Shown here one piece after another: positions 17,482-28,200 of a DNA stretch of 64,000 nucleotides. The translations under genes were made by a program, and so were the position numbers. The notes under the pieces are model-generated. The model ran no database searches, was not told the origin of the DNA, and saw only the letters and a list, made by a program, of their open reading frames with translations. The DNA is from PoT sp049331405 (lineage in GTDB: Bacteria; Planctomycetota; Planctomycetia; Isosphaerales; Isosphaeraceae): contig NZ_CP186274.1 in assembly GCF_049331405.1 (NCBI RefSeq), positions 2,108,001-2,172,000 on the forward strand, written 5' to 3'. Position 1 is the first letter of the stretch. The number at the start of each line of letters is the position of its first letter.

Positions 17482-18660
17482 ATGGACTTGGTCGCACGTC
17501 ATTTTGCAACAGGGCGCTGGACGCGGTTCGAACTCGATGACGAGTGGATCGCGGCCGTCGAGGAACTCGAAGGCGCCGAGGATTTCGGACCGGACGACGA
17601 TTGGGTGGCCCCCGCCTTCTGGGACATCCAGACGAACGGCCGCTGGGGCATCTCGTTCTCGTCGCCGGAACTCACCAGGGACCAGGTGGTCAAGATCGTC
17701 CGGGCCCAGGCCGAACTCGGGACCGCCCGGCTCTGCCCGACCCTCATCACCGCGCCGGTCGACGCCACCAAGCAGGCTCTGGAGACGATCGCCGTCGCGT
17801 GCGCCTCGGCCCCCGACGTCGCCGCCAAGGTGGTGGGCATCCACCTCGAAGGCCCCTTCCTCTCCGAGTTGGACGGCTATCGCGGGGCCCATCCCCGGGA
17901 CGCGATCCTCGACCCGGACTGGGACCTCTTCCGCGAGTTCCAGGACGCCGCCGACGGCCGGATCGTCCTGACGACCATCGCCCCCGAACGTCCCGGATCG
18001 ATCGAGTTCATCGAGCGTGCGGTCTCCGAGGGGATCGTCGTCGCGCTGGGCCACACCGCGGCCGACGGCCCGACCCTGCGCGCGGCCGTCGACGCCGGGG
18101 CCCGGCTAAGCACCCACCTCGGCAATGGCATCGTGGCGCAGTTGCCCCGCCACCCGAACCCGATCTGGGAACAGGCCGCGATCGACGGACTCTCCGCCTC
18201 GTTCATCGCCGATGGTCATCACCTCGACCCTTCGACGCTCCGCATCCTGACCCGGGCCAAGACCCCCGGTCGCACGATCCTCGTCAGCGACGCCAGCCCC
18301 CTGGCCGGCTTGCCGCCGGGACTCTACGGCGAGTGGGCCGTGGATGACTCGGGCAAGGTCGTCGTCTCGGGCACCCCCTATCTCGCCGGCGCATATCCGG
18401 GGCTCGAGGCGGGCCTCGAGATGCTGTTGAAGTCCACCGATTTCAGCCTGGCCGAGGCCATCGCCACCGTCACCGAGAACCCCGCCCGTTTGCTCGGCCG
18501 GACCGAACCGACCCTCGTCAACGGCGCGATGGCGAATCTCGTGGTCTTCAAGCACGACCCGAACGGAGGCTCCCCCTTCCGCCTCACCCGCTCCTACATC
18601 GATGGCCGCTGGGCCCTCCCCGGCAGTTCGAGTCAGCAAGGGAATCCGGCGCTGGATTGA
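17482..18660 (+). CDS. N-acetylglucosamine-6-phosphate deacetylase-like amidohydrolase
   Basis: A 392-residue NagA-family protein. NagA removes acetate from GlcNAc-6-P, feeding amino sugars into glycolysis or cell-wall recycling. Family markers are visible: FWDIQTNGRWG at the start of the barrel (NagA uses D-x-Q-x-NG in place of HxH), the metal-binding Glu in GIHLEGPFL, His in ALGHTAAD, His in STHLGNG, ADGHHL and catalytic Asp in LVSDASPLAG. The usual THLFNAM is THLGNGI here, so substrate preference may differ. The ATG at 17482 follows GGAGAGAACG; a TTG three bases earlier is also possible. No nagB or sugar transporter is adjacent. Confidence 0.82.
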   Translation: MDLVARHFATGRWTRFELDDEWIAAVEELEGAEDFGPDDDWVAPAFWDIQTNGRWGISFSSPELTRDQVVKIVRAQAELGTARLCPTLITAPVDATKQALETIAVACASAPDVAAKVVGIHLEGPFLSELDGYRGAHPRDAILDPDWDLFREFQDAADGRIVLTTIAPERPGSIEFIERAVSEGIVVALGHTAADGPTLRAAVDAGARLSTHLGNGIVAQLPRHPNPIWEQAAIDGLSASFIADGHHLDPSTLRILTRAKTPGRTILVSDASPLAGLPPGLYGEWAVDDSGKVVVSGTPYLAGAYPGLEAGLEMLLKSTDFSLAEAIATVTENPARLLGRTEPTLVNGAMANLVVFKHDPNGGSPFRLTRSYIDGRWALPGSSSQQGNPALD

Positions 18661-18889
18661 TGACCTTGGCAAATGATCAGTCCTTGCCGGTGACCTTCCG
18701 CACCTCCGCGGCGACGAGGGCACCCATCAAGGCATTCCCATAGCTGGAAGGATGGATCGCCGCCGGCCACGCGGTTCCGCTGAAGCCAGCTTCGCTCGCG
18801 ATCGTTCCATCCAATTCAGTTCATGTGGATTCGATTTATCGAATGAAGATGCCTCATTCGAAGGTTCCGGAGTGATCGATCAAAGCCCG

Positions 18890-19744
18890 TCACTCAGTGG
18901 GGATGGGCTTCTTGCGATCGTTGCCCATGACGATCGTCGTCTTGGGCTCCTTCGCCTTCCAGTCGCTCCAGGGCAACGGCTTGGCCTTCAGGTAGGGAGC
19001 GGCCTGCTGCCCCTTGAGGGGCCCATTCACGCACTTGAGGCCATCGTCGCCGAGAAGCCAGAGGCTCTTGGTCTTCCGGTCATAGAGCAGGGGGCGATTT
19101 TCGCAGGAATACCCCGTGGTCCCGAAGGTGATCGCCGAGTGATCGATGGTGCGGTCGAACGCGATGGCCGACTGGGTCTTGCGGTCGTAAACGACGAGGA
19201 TCGGCATCGAGCCATCCACATCATTGACCAGTTCGATCTTGGTGAGCAGGTCTTCGGGATAGGCCCTCGGCCCGTCCTTGAGGGAGAATCCGATCACCGC
19301 CTGACGACCCCGGAGCGTCCGCCCCTTCGAGGACTCTGGGGTGTCGATGATCGGGTAGTCGATGCCAGGGATCGAGTCGCGGCCGAAGCCTCCCTGGAGG
19401 CACTGGGTATCGAAGGCCGCGTCGGTGACGTCATAAGTGTCGACCTTCCCGTCCTCCCCCTTGGCGGCGAAGAGCGTCTTGCGGCCGTCCACGACGTCGT
19501 GGAAGTGGAGGGGCCGGTCGTTGTAGCTCCGGCGATAGTTCAGCCCCACGTAGCCGACCGGCACGGAGTCTTCCGACGCGATCGACTCGGATTGGAGCTT
19601 CTGGTACTCGGTCAGCAAATTCTTGCCGACCGCGAACCAGAGTGCGGCGCCCGCGCCGACGATCACGATCCCATAAACGGCGAAGCGTACGGGCGACCGG
19701 CGAGCCGGGGGCGCAGGGGCTGTGGACGGAGTGGGTTCGGTCAT
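18890..19744 (-). CDS. DUF3179 membrane-anchored protein
   Basis: A 284-residue protein with a Pro-rich cytoplasmic start, one transmembrane helix (about 19-40) and a large extracytoplasmic domain. FDTQCLQGGFGRDSIPGID near residue 110 and GRQAVIGFSL...AYP match DUF3179, a family of unknown function common in planctomycetes and marine bacteria. Its ATG overlaps the stop of the upstream CRTAC1-like gene by four bases (ATGA), so the two are translationally coupled. It is the last gene of the 21.5-23 kb minus-strand operon. The 230 bp between it and the NagA-like gene contains nothing recognisable. Confidence 0.85.
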   Translation of the reverse strand: MTEPTPSTAPAPPARRSPVRFAVYGIVIVGAGAALWFAVGKNLLTEYQKLQSESIASEDSVPVGYVGLNYRRSYNDRPLHFHDVVDGRKTLFAAKGEDGKVDTYDVTDAAFDTQCLQGGFGRDSIPGIDYPIIDTPESSKGRTLRGRQAVIGFSLKDGPRAYPEDLLTKIELVNDVDGSMPILVVYDRKTQSAIAFDRTIDHSAITFGTTGYSCENRPLLYDRKTKSLWLLGDDGLKCVNGPLKGQQAAPYLKAKPLPWSDWKAKEPKTTIVMGNDRKKPIPTE

Positions 19745-21555
19745 GGCTTGCGATCCAGATTGGTCAGGAGGCTTGTAGGCGCCGGACGAAAGGGGATGAC
19801 GGAGGCGCCGCCGTCGTCTTGTCGGAGCGTGATGCGCGAGTCGGCCGGGAGGCCTTCGAAGCTGCTCGTCTTCCCGCCGGGCCAGTGGACGATCACCTTG
19901 TCGATGTGCGTGGCGTCCTTCAAACCGAAGTGCAGGGCCGCATCGGGCGCGGCGAGGAAGTTCCCTCCGCGTTTGACCTGGGCGTGCAGAGTCCGCCCCC
20001 CCGCCTGGAGTTCGACGCGGGCCCCGAGAGCCTCGACGTTAGGCCTTGGGCCGACGAGGCGGATCTCGGCCGAGTGTCGGGTGCGATTCCCCTCGTTGAT
20101 GAGAACGCGGAGCGGCCCGTCCATCGTGGTCACGACGAGGTCGAGGTCGCCGTCGCCGTCGAGGTCGCCGGCCGCGGCCGATCGGCCTCCGCAGGCCGAC
20201 GCCAGTTGCGGGCCCCAGGCACTCGTGGCGGGTTCGAAACGGCCGCCCCCCTTGTTCCTGAGGAAGACGGGGGGCTGGGCATAGTCGGAGTCGGGGACCT
20301 TGGGATAGACGTGGCCGTTGGCCTGGAAGATGTCAGGATGGCCGTCGTCGTCGAAGTCGGCGAGGATCACCGACCAGCCGACGAACCTGAGCGTGTTGAC
20401 ATTCACGTATGACCCGGACGAGACATCCTTGAACGAGCCATTGCCCAGGTTTTGATGGAGCCGCGACCCTTCGTGGCGGAAGTTGGCGTGGAGGAGGTCG
20501 AGCCGGCCATCGCCGTCGAAGTCGGCCGCGTCGATGCCCATGCTCCCCTCGGCGACTCCCATGCCGTTGACCGCGACCCCCGCCTCGAGCCCTTCCTCGC
20601 GGAATTTGCCACCGCCGAGGCCCCGGAAGAAGTGGTTCGGCTGGGTGTCGTTGGTCACATAAAGATCGGCGTTTCCGTCATTGTCGAAGTCGGCGAAGAG
20701 CGCGGCCATCCCCTTGCCGTCGGGCTTATCGAGGCCGGCGGAACTGGTGCCATCCTCGAAGGTGCCGTCCCCCTTGTTGCGCCAGAGGATATCGGGCTGG
20801 CCGGGCAGGGCTGTGGGGCCTCGGAAGACGTGGACGCCGGGGAGGTACTCGAGGGGCGGGGCAGGGTGGAGCGGGTCGGCTTGCAGGTAATTCGTGACGT
20901 AGAGGTCGGGCCAGCCATCGCCGTCGGCATCGCCCCAGGTGGTTCCGACACCCCAGTATGCGTCGCAGATCCCTGCATGTTTGGAGACGTCGATGAATCG
21001 GCCGTCCCCCTGGTTCTGCCAGAGGACGTCGGGGCCTTGCTGGGCGACGAAGACGTCGAGGTCGCCGTCGGCGTCGTAATCGGCCACGGCCACCGCCTGC
21101 GACCAGCCGGTGTACGTCAGGCCCGCGTCTCGGGTCTTATCCACCCAGCGCCCGGGCCCTTCATTGCGAAAGAGCCAGGGGCCCGCGGCCTGCCGCACAA
21201 CACCATCGACGACCTTGCTGCAAGCGGTGACGAAGATGTCGAGGTCGTCGTCGTTGTCGAAGTCGAACAGGGCGACCCCTGAGCCGAGCGAGTCGTGGAT
21301 CGACTCCTTCCCGGGGCTCCCGCAAGGGGTCACGATGTCGAGCCCGTAGTCGCGGGCCCGGTCGACGAACCAGGGGCCGCTCGCCGGCTTGGGGCGGCTC
21401 GAGGCCGGTTTGGTCCCCACGGCGTCGGCCTGACCCGAGCCGCAACCCAAGCCGCAAAGGCCCAGCATCACCACGCCCAGCCAGGCCAGTGCGGCGGGAT
21501 GGTCGAGCCCAGGGAGCGGCCTCGCCTGGCCTTCGTGGCGCTCGGAGCGTGTCAT
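19741..21555 (-). CDS. CRTAC1-like protein: FG-GAP repeats with ASPIC/UnbV C-terminus
   Basis: A 604-residue exported protein. An N-terminal hydrophobic stretch (about 22-38) ends in a cysteine (GLGCGSG), so it may be a lipoprotein although the lipobox is imperfect. At least seven FG-GAP/integrin-type repeats follow, each with a Ca-binding D-x-D-x-D-G loop (FDFDNDDDLDIFVT, DYDADGDLDVFV, DADGDGWPDLYVTN and others), forming a beta-propeller. The C-terminal region (GARVELQAGGRTLHAQVKRGG and VHWPGGKTSSFEGL) matches ASPIC/UnbV. Such proteins are cell-surface and probably bind ligands or calcium; the role is unknown. It is third in the operon DUF1559 - lipoprotein - CRTAC1 - DUF3179. Confidence 0.9.
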   Translation of the reverse strand: MTRSERHEGQARPLPGLDHPAALAWLGVVMLGLCGLGCGSGQADAVGTKPASSRPKPASGPWFVDRARDYGLDIVTPCGSPGKESIHDSLGSGVALFDFDNDDDLDIFVTACSKVVDGVVRQAAGPWLFRNEGPGRWVDKTRDAGLTYTGWSQAVAVADYDADGDLDVFVAQQGPDVLWQNQGDGRFIDVSKHAGICDAYWGVGTTWGDADGDGWPDLYVTNYLQADPLHPAPPLEYLPGVHVFRGPTALPGQPDILWRNKGDGTFEDGTSSAGLDKPDGKGMAALFADFDNDGNADLYVTNDTQPNHFFRGLGGGKFREEGLEAGVAVNGMGVAEGSMGIDAADFDGDGRLDLLHANFRHEGSRLHQNLGNGSFKDVSSGSYVNVNTLRFVGWSVILADFDDDGHPDIFQANGHVYPKVPDSDYAQPPVFLRNKGGGRFEPATSAWGPQLASACGGRSAAAGDLDGDGDLDLVVTTMDGPLRVLINEGNRTRHSAEIRLVGPRPNVEALGARVELQAGGRTLHAQVKRGGNFLAAPDAALHFGLKDATHIDKVIVHWPGGKTSSFEGLPADSRITLRQDDGGASVIPFRPAPTSLLTNLDRKP

Positions 21556-21587
21556 GCCAAAGGCTCCGCGTGGACCCGACCCGGTGA

Positions 21588-21824
21588 TTACTTCTTGCCC
21601 TTCTTCTTGGGAGCGTTCCCCTTCTCGAACGACTTGGCCCCGTATTCTCTCATGATGATTTTCTCGCGTTCCCCCTTCACGGCCTTGAATTCTTCCTGAT
21701 TCAACTGGGGAGGAGCCGACTCGCCGCAGCCCTGGCTCGTGATCGCGATCAGGGAGGCCGCGATGAGCGAAGGCGCCGAGAGGTAGGCGGAGGCTTGGGA
21801 GAGGCGTGGGCGAATCAGTCTCAT
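21588..21824 (-). CDS. Small lipoprotein
   Basis: A 78-residue protein with a long hydrophobic signal region and a lipobox-like end (ITSQGCGES, Cys near residue 33). Its mature part is short and charged, ending in a Lys-rich tail (PKKKGKK). The start at 21822-21824 was chosen because GGAAGG stands upstream; an ATG at 21854 would push the signal peptide inward. The mature domain (NQEEFKAVKGEREKI) is typical of tiny lipoproteins found next to CRTAC1 and DUF1559 genes in planctomycetes. It lies 32 bp from the CRTAC1-like gene. Role unknown. Confidence 0.72.
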   Translation of the reverse strand: MRLIRPRLSQASAYLSAPSLIAASLIAITSQGCGESAPPQLNQEEFKAVKGEREKIIMREYGAKSFEKGNAPKKKGKK

Positions 21825-21937
21825 GCCGATATCCTTCCGGGACAGACGAGTCATGGCCTGGCAGACGGGCGCAAGGGCCCGACCGGCCGGGGCGACGGCT
21901 CGCCCATTGCGGCCGGACCGGGCTTTTCAGGAGGACC

Positions 21938-22969
21938 TCAGTACGAGTCGGCGGAAATGACCTCGCCTCCGGCCCTGGTGCCGAGGGCGAGCCAGACCGT
22001 CTGGTTGACCGACTCCTTGAAGAACTTGACGCTGCCGTCGCAGAGCACGGCGTTGGCGCCGCCGGGGTGGTAGCTCGACGCCGGCTTCATGATGTACCAC
22101 CAGCTGATGCCGTCCATCGTGCAGCAGGTCTTGTTCGGGGTCCGGATGGTATTGAACCAGTTCCGCCACATGCTGCCTTCCATCCAGGGGTAGCCCTTGT
22201 AGCGCCAGCCGCCGTCCCAGGGGATCGGGCCGGTCGTCCAGCTGATCGCGTTGCACTGCTGGATGACCTGGTTCATCTGGTCGGCCGTCGCGCCCGAAGG
22301 CCCGGGGGTGATGCCGCTTATCGTGTAGCAGTCGGACACGCGGGTCCTCTGCGCGCCGGTGTTGCCCATCGGCCCGAGCGCGACCTCGGCGTTCAGCAGG
22401 GTGTTGCTGGATCCGTCGGTGATCGCCGCCATCGAGATGGTCGTGGCGCGGAAGGGGGAGACGGTCGAGTCATCATCATAGGTACGACCGACCACGCCGT
22501 CCCACGACGCGAACCGGGGCCACCACGAGCCGGCATTCCATGCGTAGCTCGCGCCCCAGAAGTTGTAGCCGTCGTTGTTGTTCTCGGTGTAGATCTCGGA
22601 CGGGCAGACGTAGGGGCCCACGCGGGTGCGGCCCGCCGTCAGGGTCGACGAGTCGGTCCAGATCCAGCGATTGGGGTTGTTGAAGTTGATCGCGTTGTAG
22701 ATCGGGTTCTGCTCCATGAAGGGCAGGATCGCCGTATTCGGGTTGAGGGCGCCCGAGTTCTCGCCCGGCGGGATCACGTTCCACGTGTCCATATAATTGT
22801 GCGTGGCCAGCCCGATCTGCTTGAGGTTGTTGACGCACTGGGTGCGCCTGGCCGCTTCGCGCGCCGACTGCACGGCGGGGAGCAGCAGCGCGATCAGGAC
22901 CGCGATGATCGCGATCACGACGAGGAGCTCGATGAGCGTGAACCCTTTCGGCCGGAATCTTGCTCGCAT
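21938..22969 (-). CDS. DUF1559 protein with prepilin-type N-terminus (pseudopilin-like)
   Basis: A 343-residue protein. The N-terminus KGFTLIELLVVIAIIAVLIALLLPAVQ is a class III (prepilin) signal: Gly before the cleaved Phe, Glu at mature position 5, then a hydrophobic helix. The REAARRTQCVNNLKQIGLA motif is the hallmark of DUF1559, a family expanded strongly in planctomycetes. The C-terminal HPGGANAVLCDGSVKFF is the family's closing H-x-G-G-x-x-x-x-x-x-DGSV block. Expected to be processed by a prepilin peptidase and assembled or displayed by a type II/IV pilus-like machine. First gene of an operon that continues with the lipoprotein, CRTAC1 and DUF3179 genes. The upstream in-frame extension to 23410 looks non-coding. 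Confidence 0.93.
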   Translation of the reverse strand: MRARFRPKGFTLIELLVVIAIIAVLIALLLPAVQSAREAARRTQCVNNLKQIGLATHNYMDTWNVIPPGENSGALNPNTAILPFMEQNPIYNAINFNNPNRWIWTDSSTLTAGRTRVGPYVCPSEIYTENNNDGYNFWGASYAWNAGSWWPRFASWDGVVGRTYDDDSTVSPFRATTISMAAITDGSSNTLLNAEVALGPMGNTGAQRTRVSDCYTISGITPGPSGATADQMNQVIQQCNAISWTTGPIPWDGGWRYKGYPWMEGSMWRNWFNTIRTPNKTCCTMDGISWWYIMKPASSYHPGGANAVLCDGSVKFFKESVNQTVWLALGTRAGGEVISADSY

Positions 22970-24615
22970 GATGATACAACGCTCCAATCGGAGAAGGGCG
23001 ATTTGGCCGTCCCGGGGGGACGACGCGGGGAGGGGGAGAGGTGGTGTGGCGACGAGGTCTGCCATGGAACCTTGCTTTCTGCAATGGGGCCGTGACCATC
23101 CCTCGATATGGCAACCGGGCCGGGGCTCCGCCCGGGCCGCTCGCATTCGAAATCGATCGTCCGGATCCGTCGGCCGACGTACCCGGCAGGCATGAACGTG
23201 CGTGCGAACCTCCAACGACAAGGTCAGCGACCTCGGGGCGTGGAGCAATTCAGACTCACGAATGAACTCGTCTTGGATGCGACTGCGAAAACGCGATCGT
23301 GATCGGATCTCCCGGTGAGGTACGCCCAAGATGGGCGGGGAGAGTAACCGATGGGTGGAAGAAATCATCCAATTCCAGGGCCGCCAAGCCCGAGGAGGGG
23401 CCCGGCCCAAGGTCGGCGTGGATGGGTCGCGAATGTGGCCAGCCGCGACTCACCCCCGTCGGCTTTGTTTATCCGAGGGATTATATCCAATGTCAAGAGA
23501 GCAGGCGGGCGCCTTCTCGAAATTTCGTCATCCCATCATGAAGTAAGGGGGATTGAATTCGAGTGCAACATCCATCGGTGACGAGAGATCCCCGGACGAA
23601 GGTATTAGAATCGGGGATCGATCTTCTAATGATTTAGGGTTCACAATTTCAGCATATGACTCGTGGATGCCTCGCGTCGAGATCGACGCAGGACCCGATG
23701 TCCGCTAATCGGCAGGCCCTCCCCATCGACCCTGTCGGGCCGGTCCTCCGGGCACAGGCATGCTCTCCGGCGTGACTCTCGCTTGCCGGCGAAGCCGGCC
23801 GGGGATTTCACTTTGACTGGGGGCTATTCTTGTTCTAAGAACTCGCTGGAGAACTACCCACATCACGAGGCCGCGACCTCCGGATGAGGATGGCGGCCCA
23901 TTCGCATTCAATTGCTCGATTCCATCGATCGATGGGGATTTTCTGGTTGCAACGATTCGCCATTGTGTGCTTGTATGGGTATGAAGTTGTAGGTTTCGCG
24001 CGAGGTCCTGAATTATCGATCAGACTCGCCGGACCGTCCCAACGGACCGTCCCAATAGGATGAGATTCGTTATTTCGACGATCATCACGCCTGTTATGGC
24101 TAGTTCATTCGTGCGAAATCGAAGAATCGTCCCGGGGCGGCTCGGATAGGTCTTTGAAACTTGTCGCAGACGCCTACTGGATCGTAGCGGTTGCCAGGCG
24201 TTAAACTCTTCCTGTACCCTTTTCGGCCCCGACACGGCCAATCTCGAAAGTCGAGTTGTTTCGGCAAAGGCATCTCGCGACAACTCTCTCGAGGCGCATG
24301 CCGGTCCGAGATGCCTCGATGGGTGCAGTCGATCCTCCTGGATTCCAGCTACATCACCGATTTCGCCGCCCCAGCCTCCTCACGAGTTCGATCGAATTCA
24401 CTAGCCGCGACCCCAATCGTCACTCCGGTAGAATCCGGTAGAAGTGGCCCGTCCTTGACCTCGAAAAGTGCAAACACAACCCGTTCGGATTCGGCAAGAC
24501 TTCGGATCATCGTCGAAGAGAAGCATTGAACGTGGCTCATGGAACCGAGCAAAGGCATTGAACTGATACTGAGGCGTTTCGCCCTCCGCAGGGCCCGCCG
24601 AGGAGTTTCATCGCG
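22970..24615. other. Long low-GC intergenic region, no gene recognised
   Basis: About 1.65 kb between the divergent DUF1559 operon and the ECF sigma gene. GC is clearly lower than in the genes. Many short open frames occur, but none shows a ribosome-binding site with coding character. A short direct repeat (CGGACCGTCCCAA, twice near 24030-24056) is present. The promoters of both flanking operons must lie here. No tRNA, insertion sequence or CRISPR-like repeat was seen. Confidence 0.5.
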
Positions 24616-25251
24616 ATGCTGACGTCGGACGAGGCCTCGCAAGGTAAGGCCCTGGGTAAGACCGATACGGAAATCGATCGGGATTGTCAGAGCCTGCTCG
24701 AACGCTATCGACGCCAGATCCGCGGCATGGTCGTCGCGCGGCTCGATCGCCGCCTGGCCTCGCGCGTCGATGCCTCGGACGTGGTCCAGGATGTCTTCGC
24801 CGACGCCTATCGAGGGTTCTCCGACTACGCCCGGACCCGCCCGATCCGGTTCTATCCCTGGCTCCAGCAATTCGCGAAGCAACGCCTCAGCAAACTCCAC
24901 CGCGATCACCTGCGTTCCGCCAAGCGGAGTCTCCTACGCGAGCAGGCCCCCCTCGACCCGGGTGCGGCGACCGGAGAACCGGCCGCCTTCGCCATGCCCG
25001 TCGATCCGGGGACGAGCCCCAGCCAACACGCCGAGAAGAATGAGGAACGCAGCCGGATCCTCTCCGTGCTCCAGGGCCTCCCCCCCTCGGATCGCGAAGT
25101 CCTCGAGCTGCGGTACGTCCACGGGCTCTCGTTCCCGGAGATCGCCCTCAAGCTGGGCCTGGGCGTGAGCGCGGTGAAGATGCGCCATTTCCGCGCCTTG
25201 AATCAGATCTCCACGCGACTCGACCCTTCTTCGGACGCGCCAATGTCATGA
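24616..25251 (+). CDS. ECF-type RNA polymerase sigma factor
   Basis: A 211-residue sigma-70 family protein with region 2 (about 25-90, DASDVVQDVFADAYRGFSDY) and region 4 (about 145-200, LQGLPPSDREVLELRYVHGLSFPEIALKL). There is a long acidic/Ala-rich linker between them. No anti-sigma gene is adjacent. Instead the last codons overlap the ATG of a Hanks-type kinase with WD40 repeats (ATGA), so the kinase is the likely partner that controls it, as in planctomycete ECF groups linked to Ser/Thr kinases. Targets unknown. The start ATG follows GAGGAG-like sequence (CGAGGAGTTTCATCGCG). Confidence 0.9.
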   Translation: MLTSDEASQGKALGKTDTEIDRDCQSLLERYRRQIRGMVVARLDRRLASRVDASDVVQDVFADAYRGFSDYARTRPIRFYPWLQQFAKQRLSKLHRDHLRSAKRSLLREQAPLDPGAATGEPAAFAMPVDPGTSPSQHAEKNEERSRILSVLQGLPPSDREVLELRYVHGLSFPEIALKLGLGVSAVKMRHFRALNQISTRLDPSSDAPMS

Positions 25252-28200
25252 ACGGGCTGGATGGCGGCGACCTGATCTCGCTCGACGCCCTCTCCAACGC
25301 GGAGTGGGTCGCCGACCTGGTCGACCGCTTGCAGCGGTCGGAGCAGGTCGATTTCGAACGATATATCGCCGAGAATCCGGACCGAGGGACGACCCTGCGT
25401 CGGATCCTCCCGGCCCTGCAAATGCTGACGCGCCTGGCCGACGACGAGGATGGATCGGCGAATCCCCGGGAAGTTGCGGAGTCGATCGTCCGAGTGGGAG
25501 ACTACCAGACGATCCGGGTCCTGGGCCGCGGCGGCATGGGGATCGTCTACGAGGCGCTCCAGATCTCGCTGAACCGTCGCGTCGCCCTGAAGATCCTGCC
25601 GACCATCTCGGCGGCCGACCCTCGCCGCCTGAGGAGGTTCCACATCGAGGCCCAGGCCGCGGCCTGCCTCCAGCACCCCCACATCGTCCCCGTCTATAAT
25701 GTCGGCTTCGACTCGGGGATCCACTACTTCGCCATGCAGTTGATCGACGGCCGGACGCTCGCCGAATTGATCCGCGGCCAGGGCGCGGACGGGGTCGACC
25801 CGGGCGCCAACTCGGCCTTCAAGTTCGCGCTCGACAAGACGCTGATCAACTTCTCGTCCGACCCGTCGATCCCGAGCCCAAGGGACGACTCGCCCGGGGC
25901 GGACCTCGACGACACCGGGCTCGGCCGGACCAGGACGACGCTCCTGAAACTGAAGCAGTCGAGCCGCACGAGGTCCTCGTTCCGCGCGATGGCGGAACTG
26001 GGGCGTCAGGCGGCCGAGGCGCTCCAGTTCGCCCACGAGCAGGGGATCCTGCACCGGGACGTGAAGCCATCCAACATCCTGATCGACGACTCGGGTTGGC
26101 TCTGGATCGCCGACTTCGGCCTGGCTCGGATCCCCGGGGATGCGGAGCTGACCGCCTCGGGAGACATGCTGGGCACCCTCCGCTACATGAGCCCCGAGCA
26201 AGTCCTGAACCCCAAAGGGGTGATCGACCATCGCACGGACGTCTATTCGCTGGGTGCGACCCTCTACGAGATGATCACGAGGCGACCGGCCTTCGCGGAG
26301 GATGACCGCCTCCAGTTGATCCGCCGGATCGTCGAGGACGAGCCGAAGCCCCCGCGCCACATCGACCCGGCGATCCCGCGCGACCTCGAGACGATCGTCC
26401 TGAAGGCGATGTCCAAGGATCGGGCCGAGCGGTATCCGACCGCCAACGCCCTGGCGGCCGACCTGCTGCGGTTCGTGGAACGTCGTGCCATCCTCGCACG
26501 CCCACCCCGCCTCCGAGACCGCCTGGTCAAGTGGGGCTGGCGGCACCAGACGGCCGCGATGATGATGATCACGGCCGTGCTGATCGGTGGCGCGTTGCTG
26601 GGCGCCGCGATCTCGTGGCGGTATCGCCTGCTCCGCCAGCACACCCGCGAGGTGGAATTCGCCCTGAGGTTGGCCGAGAAGCACGCCCAGGCCGCCAATG
26701 AGGAGCGCCTCAAGGCCCAGCATCACGAGTGGTCGACGCGACGATTCCTCTACGGCTCGCAGATGAGGCGCGCCCAGGAAGAGGCCTCGTCCGGCCGCCT
26801 CGAGTTCGCCCAGGAGATCCTCGAGGGACTCCGGTCACGCCCCGGCGAGGCCGATGCCCGCGGGTTCGAGTGGAACTACCTCCACCGGCTCTGCCACCGG
26901 AAACTCTCGACCCTCTTCGGCCACGCCTCGCCGGTCTACTGCATGGCGCTTTCTCCCAACGGCAAGATCCTCGCCTCGGGAGATTACGACGGCACCCTCA
27001 TCCTCTGGGACCTCCCCAACTGGAGACAGCTCTCGAACGAACGCGCGCATCGGACATCCATCGCGGGCGTGGCCTTCTCGCATGATGGCTCCTCCGTCGT
27101 CTCCTGGACTTCGGGGGCGACCTCCGGTGATCAGGCTGCGTTCTGGGACGTGAAGACCGGGGATAAAAGGCTCGAGTTGCCTGAGATAGAGGGAGGAATC
27201 ATCTCCATCGCCTTCGCACCCGGCGACTCCGAGCTCGCCATGGTGGTCGGCAAGGGGGGTGAGTCGAAGGGCGAGCTGCGCTTCTGGGACCTGAGCCACG
27301 GCCTCGACGCGATCCGGCTCAAACCGGGCGGCATCGCCGTCGATGCCATCGCCTACTCGCCGGATGGGCGTTGGCTCATCTCGGCCACGGAGAAGGGCAT
27401 CATCGAGCAGCGGGACGCCCACACCCACGAGATCGTCCGCACCTTGGGTCCGTCCATTTCGAGCCGCGGCAAGGGCCTTCGCGCCATCACCTTCACCCCG
27501 GACAGCGAGTCCATCCTGACGGCCACGGCGCAAGGGATCACGCGCTGGGAGGCCGAGACGGGACGGGAGATGGCCTTACTGCCGATCGCGAACGCCGTCT
27601 CGATCGCCGCCTCGCGAGGGACGAACGTCGGTGAGAAGAAGCAGGCCGCGGGCGGCATGTCGAGCCCGGACCAGCCAGGCGAGCTCCGGCCCTGGCACCT
27701 CTCGAACCAGGGGAGTCCCGGGAACTTCGGGTTCGCCTCGCCCTCGGGTCGGGGAGGGTTGCTGGCCGTCCGTCGCCTCGATGTCCCGCTGACGCTCTGG
27801 GAACTGGCGACCGGTAGCAAGGCGGACCAATTCCCGGATCGGCTGCGCGATCGCGGGAACGTTCTCTTCGACCGCACCGAGAGGTCCGTCTTCTTCGGCG
27901 GCGACGACGGGCGGATCCGCAGCTGGCACATCATCGAACGGCCCGAGCCGTCATTGGCACTCCCGGGACACTCGGGGGAGGTCTGGGGCCTGGCTTACTC
28001 GGATGACGGCAATACCCTCCTCTCCTCGGGCGACGATGCATTGATCCGGCTCTGGAACCCTCGGACCGGCAAGGCCATGGGGGTCTTGCGCGGGCATGAT
28101 TCCCTCGTCAGCTCGGTGGCCGTTGCGCGGGGGGGGCAGATCGTGGCGAGCGCGGGGTTCGACAATACGGTCAGGCTCTGGAGACTCCCCGAGGGGGACC

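Noticed and set aside
15571..18054. Open frame of about 830 codons on the minus strand opposite pyrG and the NagA-like gene.
   Set aside because: It spans two clear plus-strand genes and their intergenic region, which a real gene would not do; composition is Asp/Val/Gly/Arg biased.
22970..24615. Searched for tRNA, insertion-sequence ends, CRISPR repeats or a pseudogene in this long gap.
   Set aside because: No cloverleaf with a TTCGA arm, no matching terminal repeats, no regularly spaced repeat, and no frame resembling a known protein.
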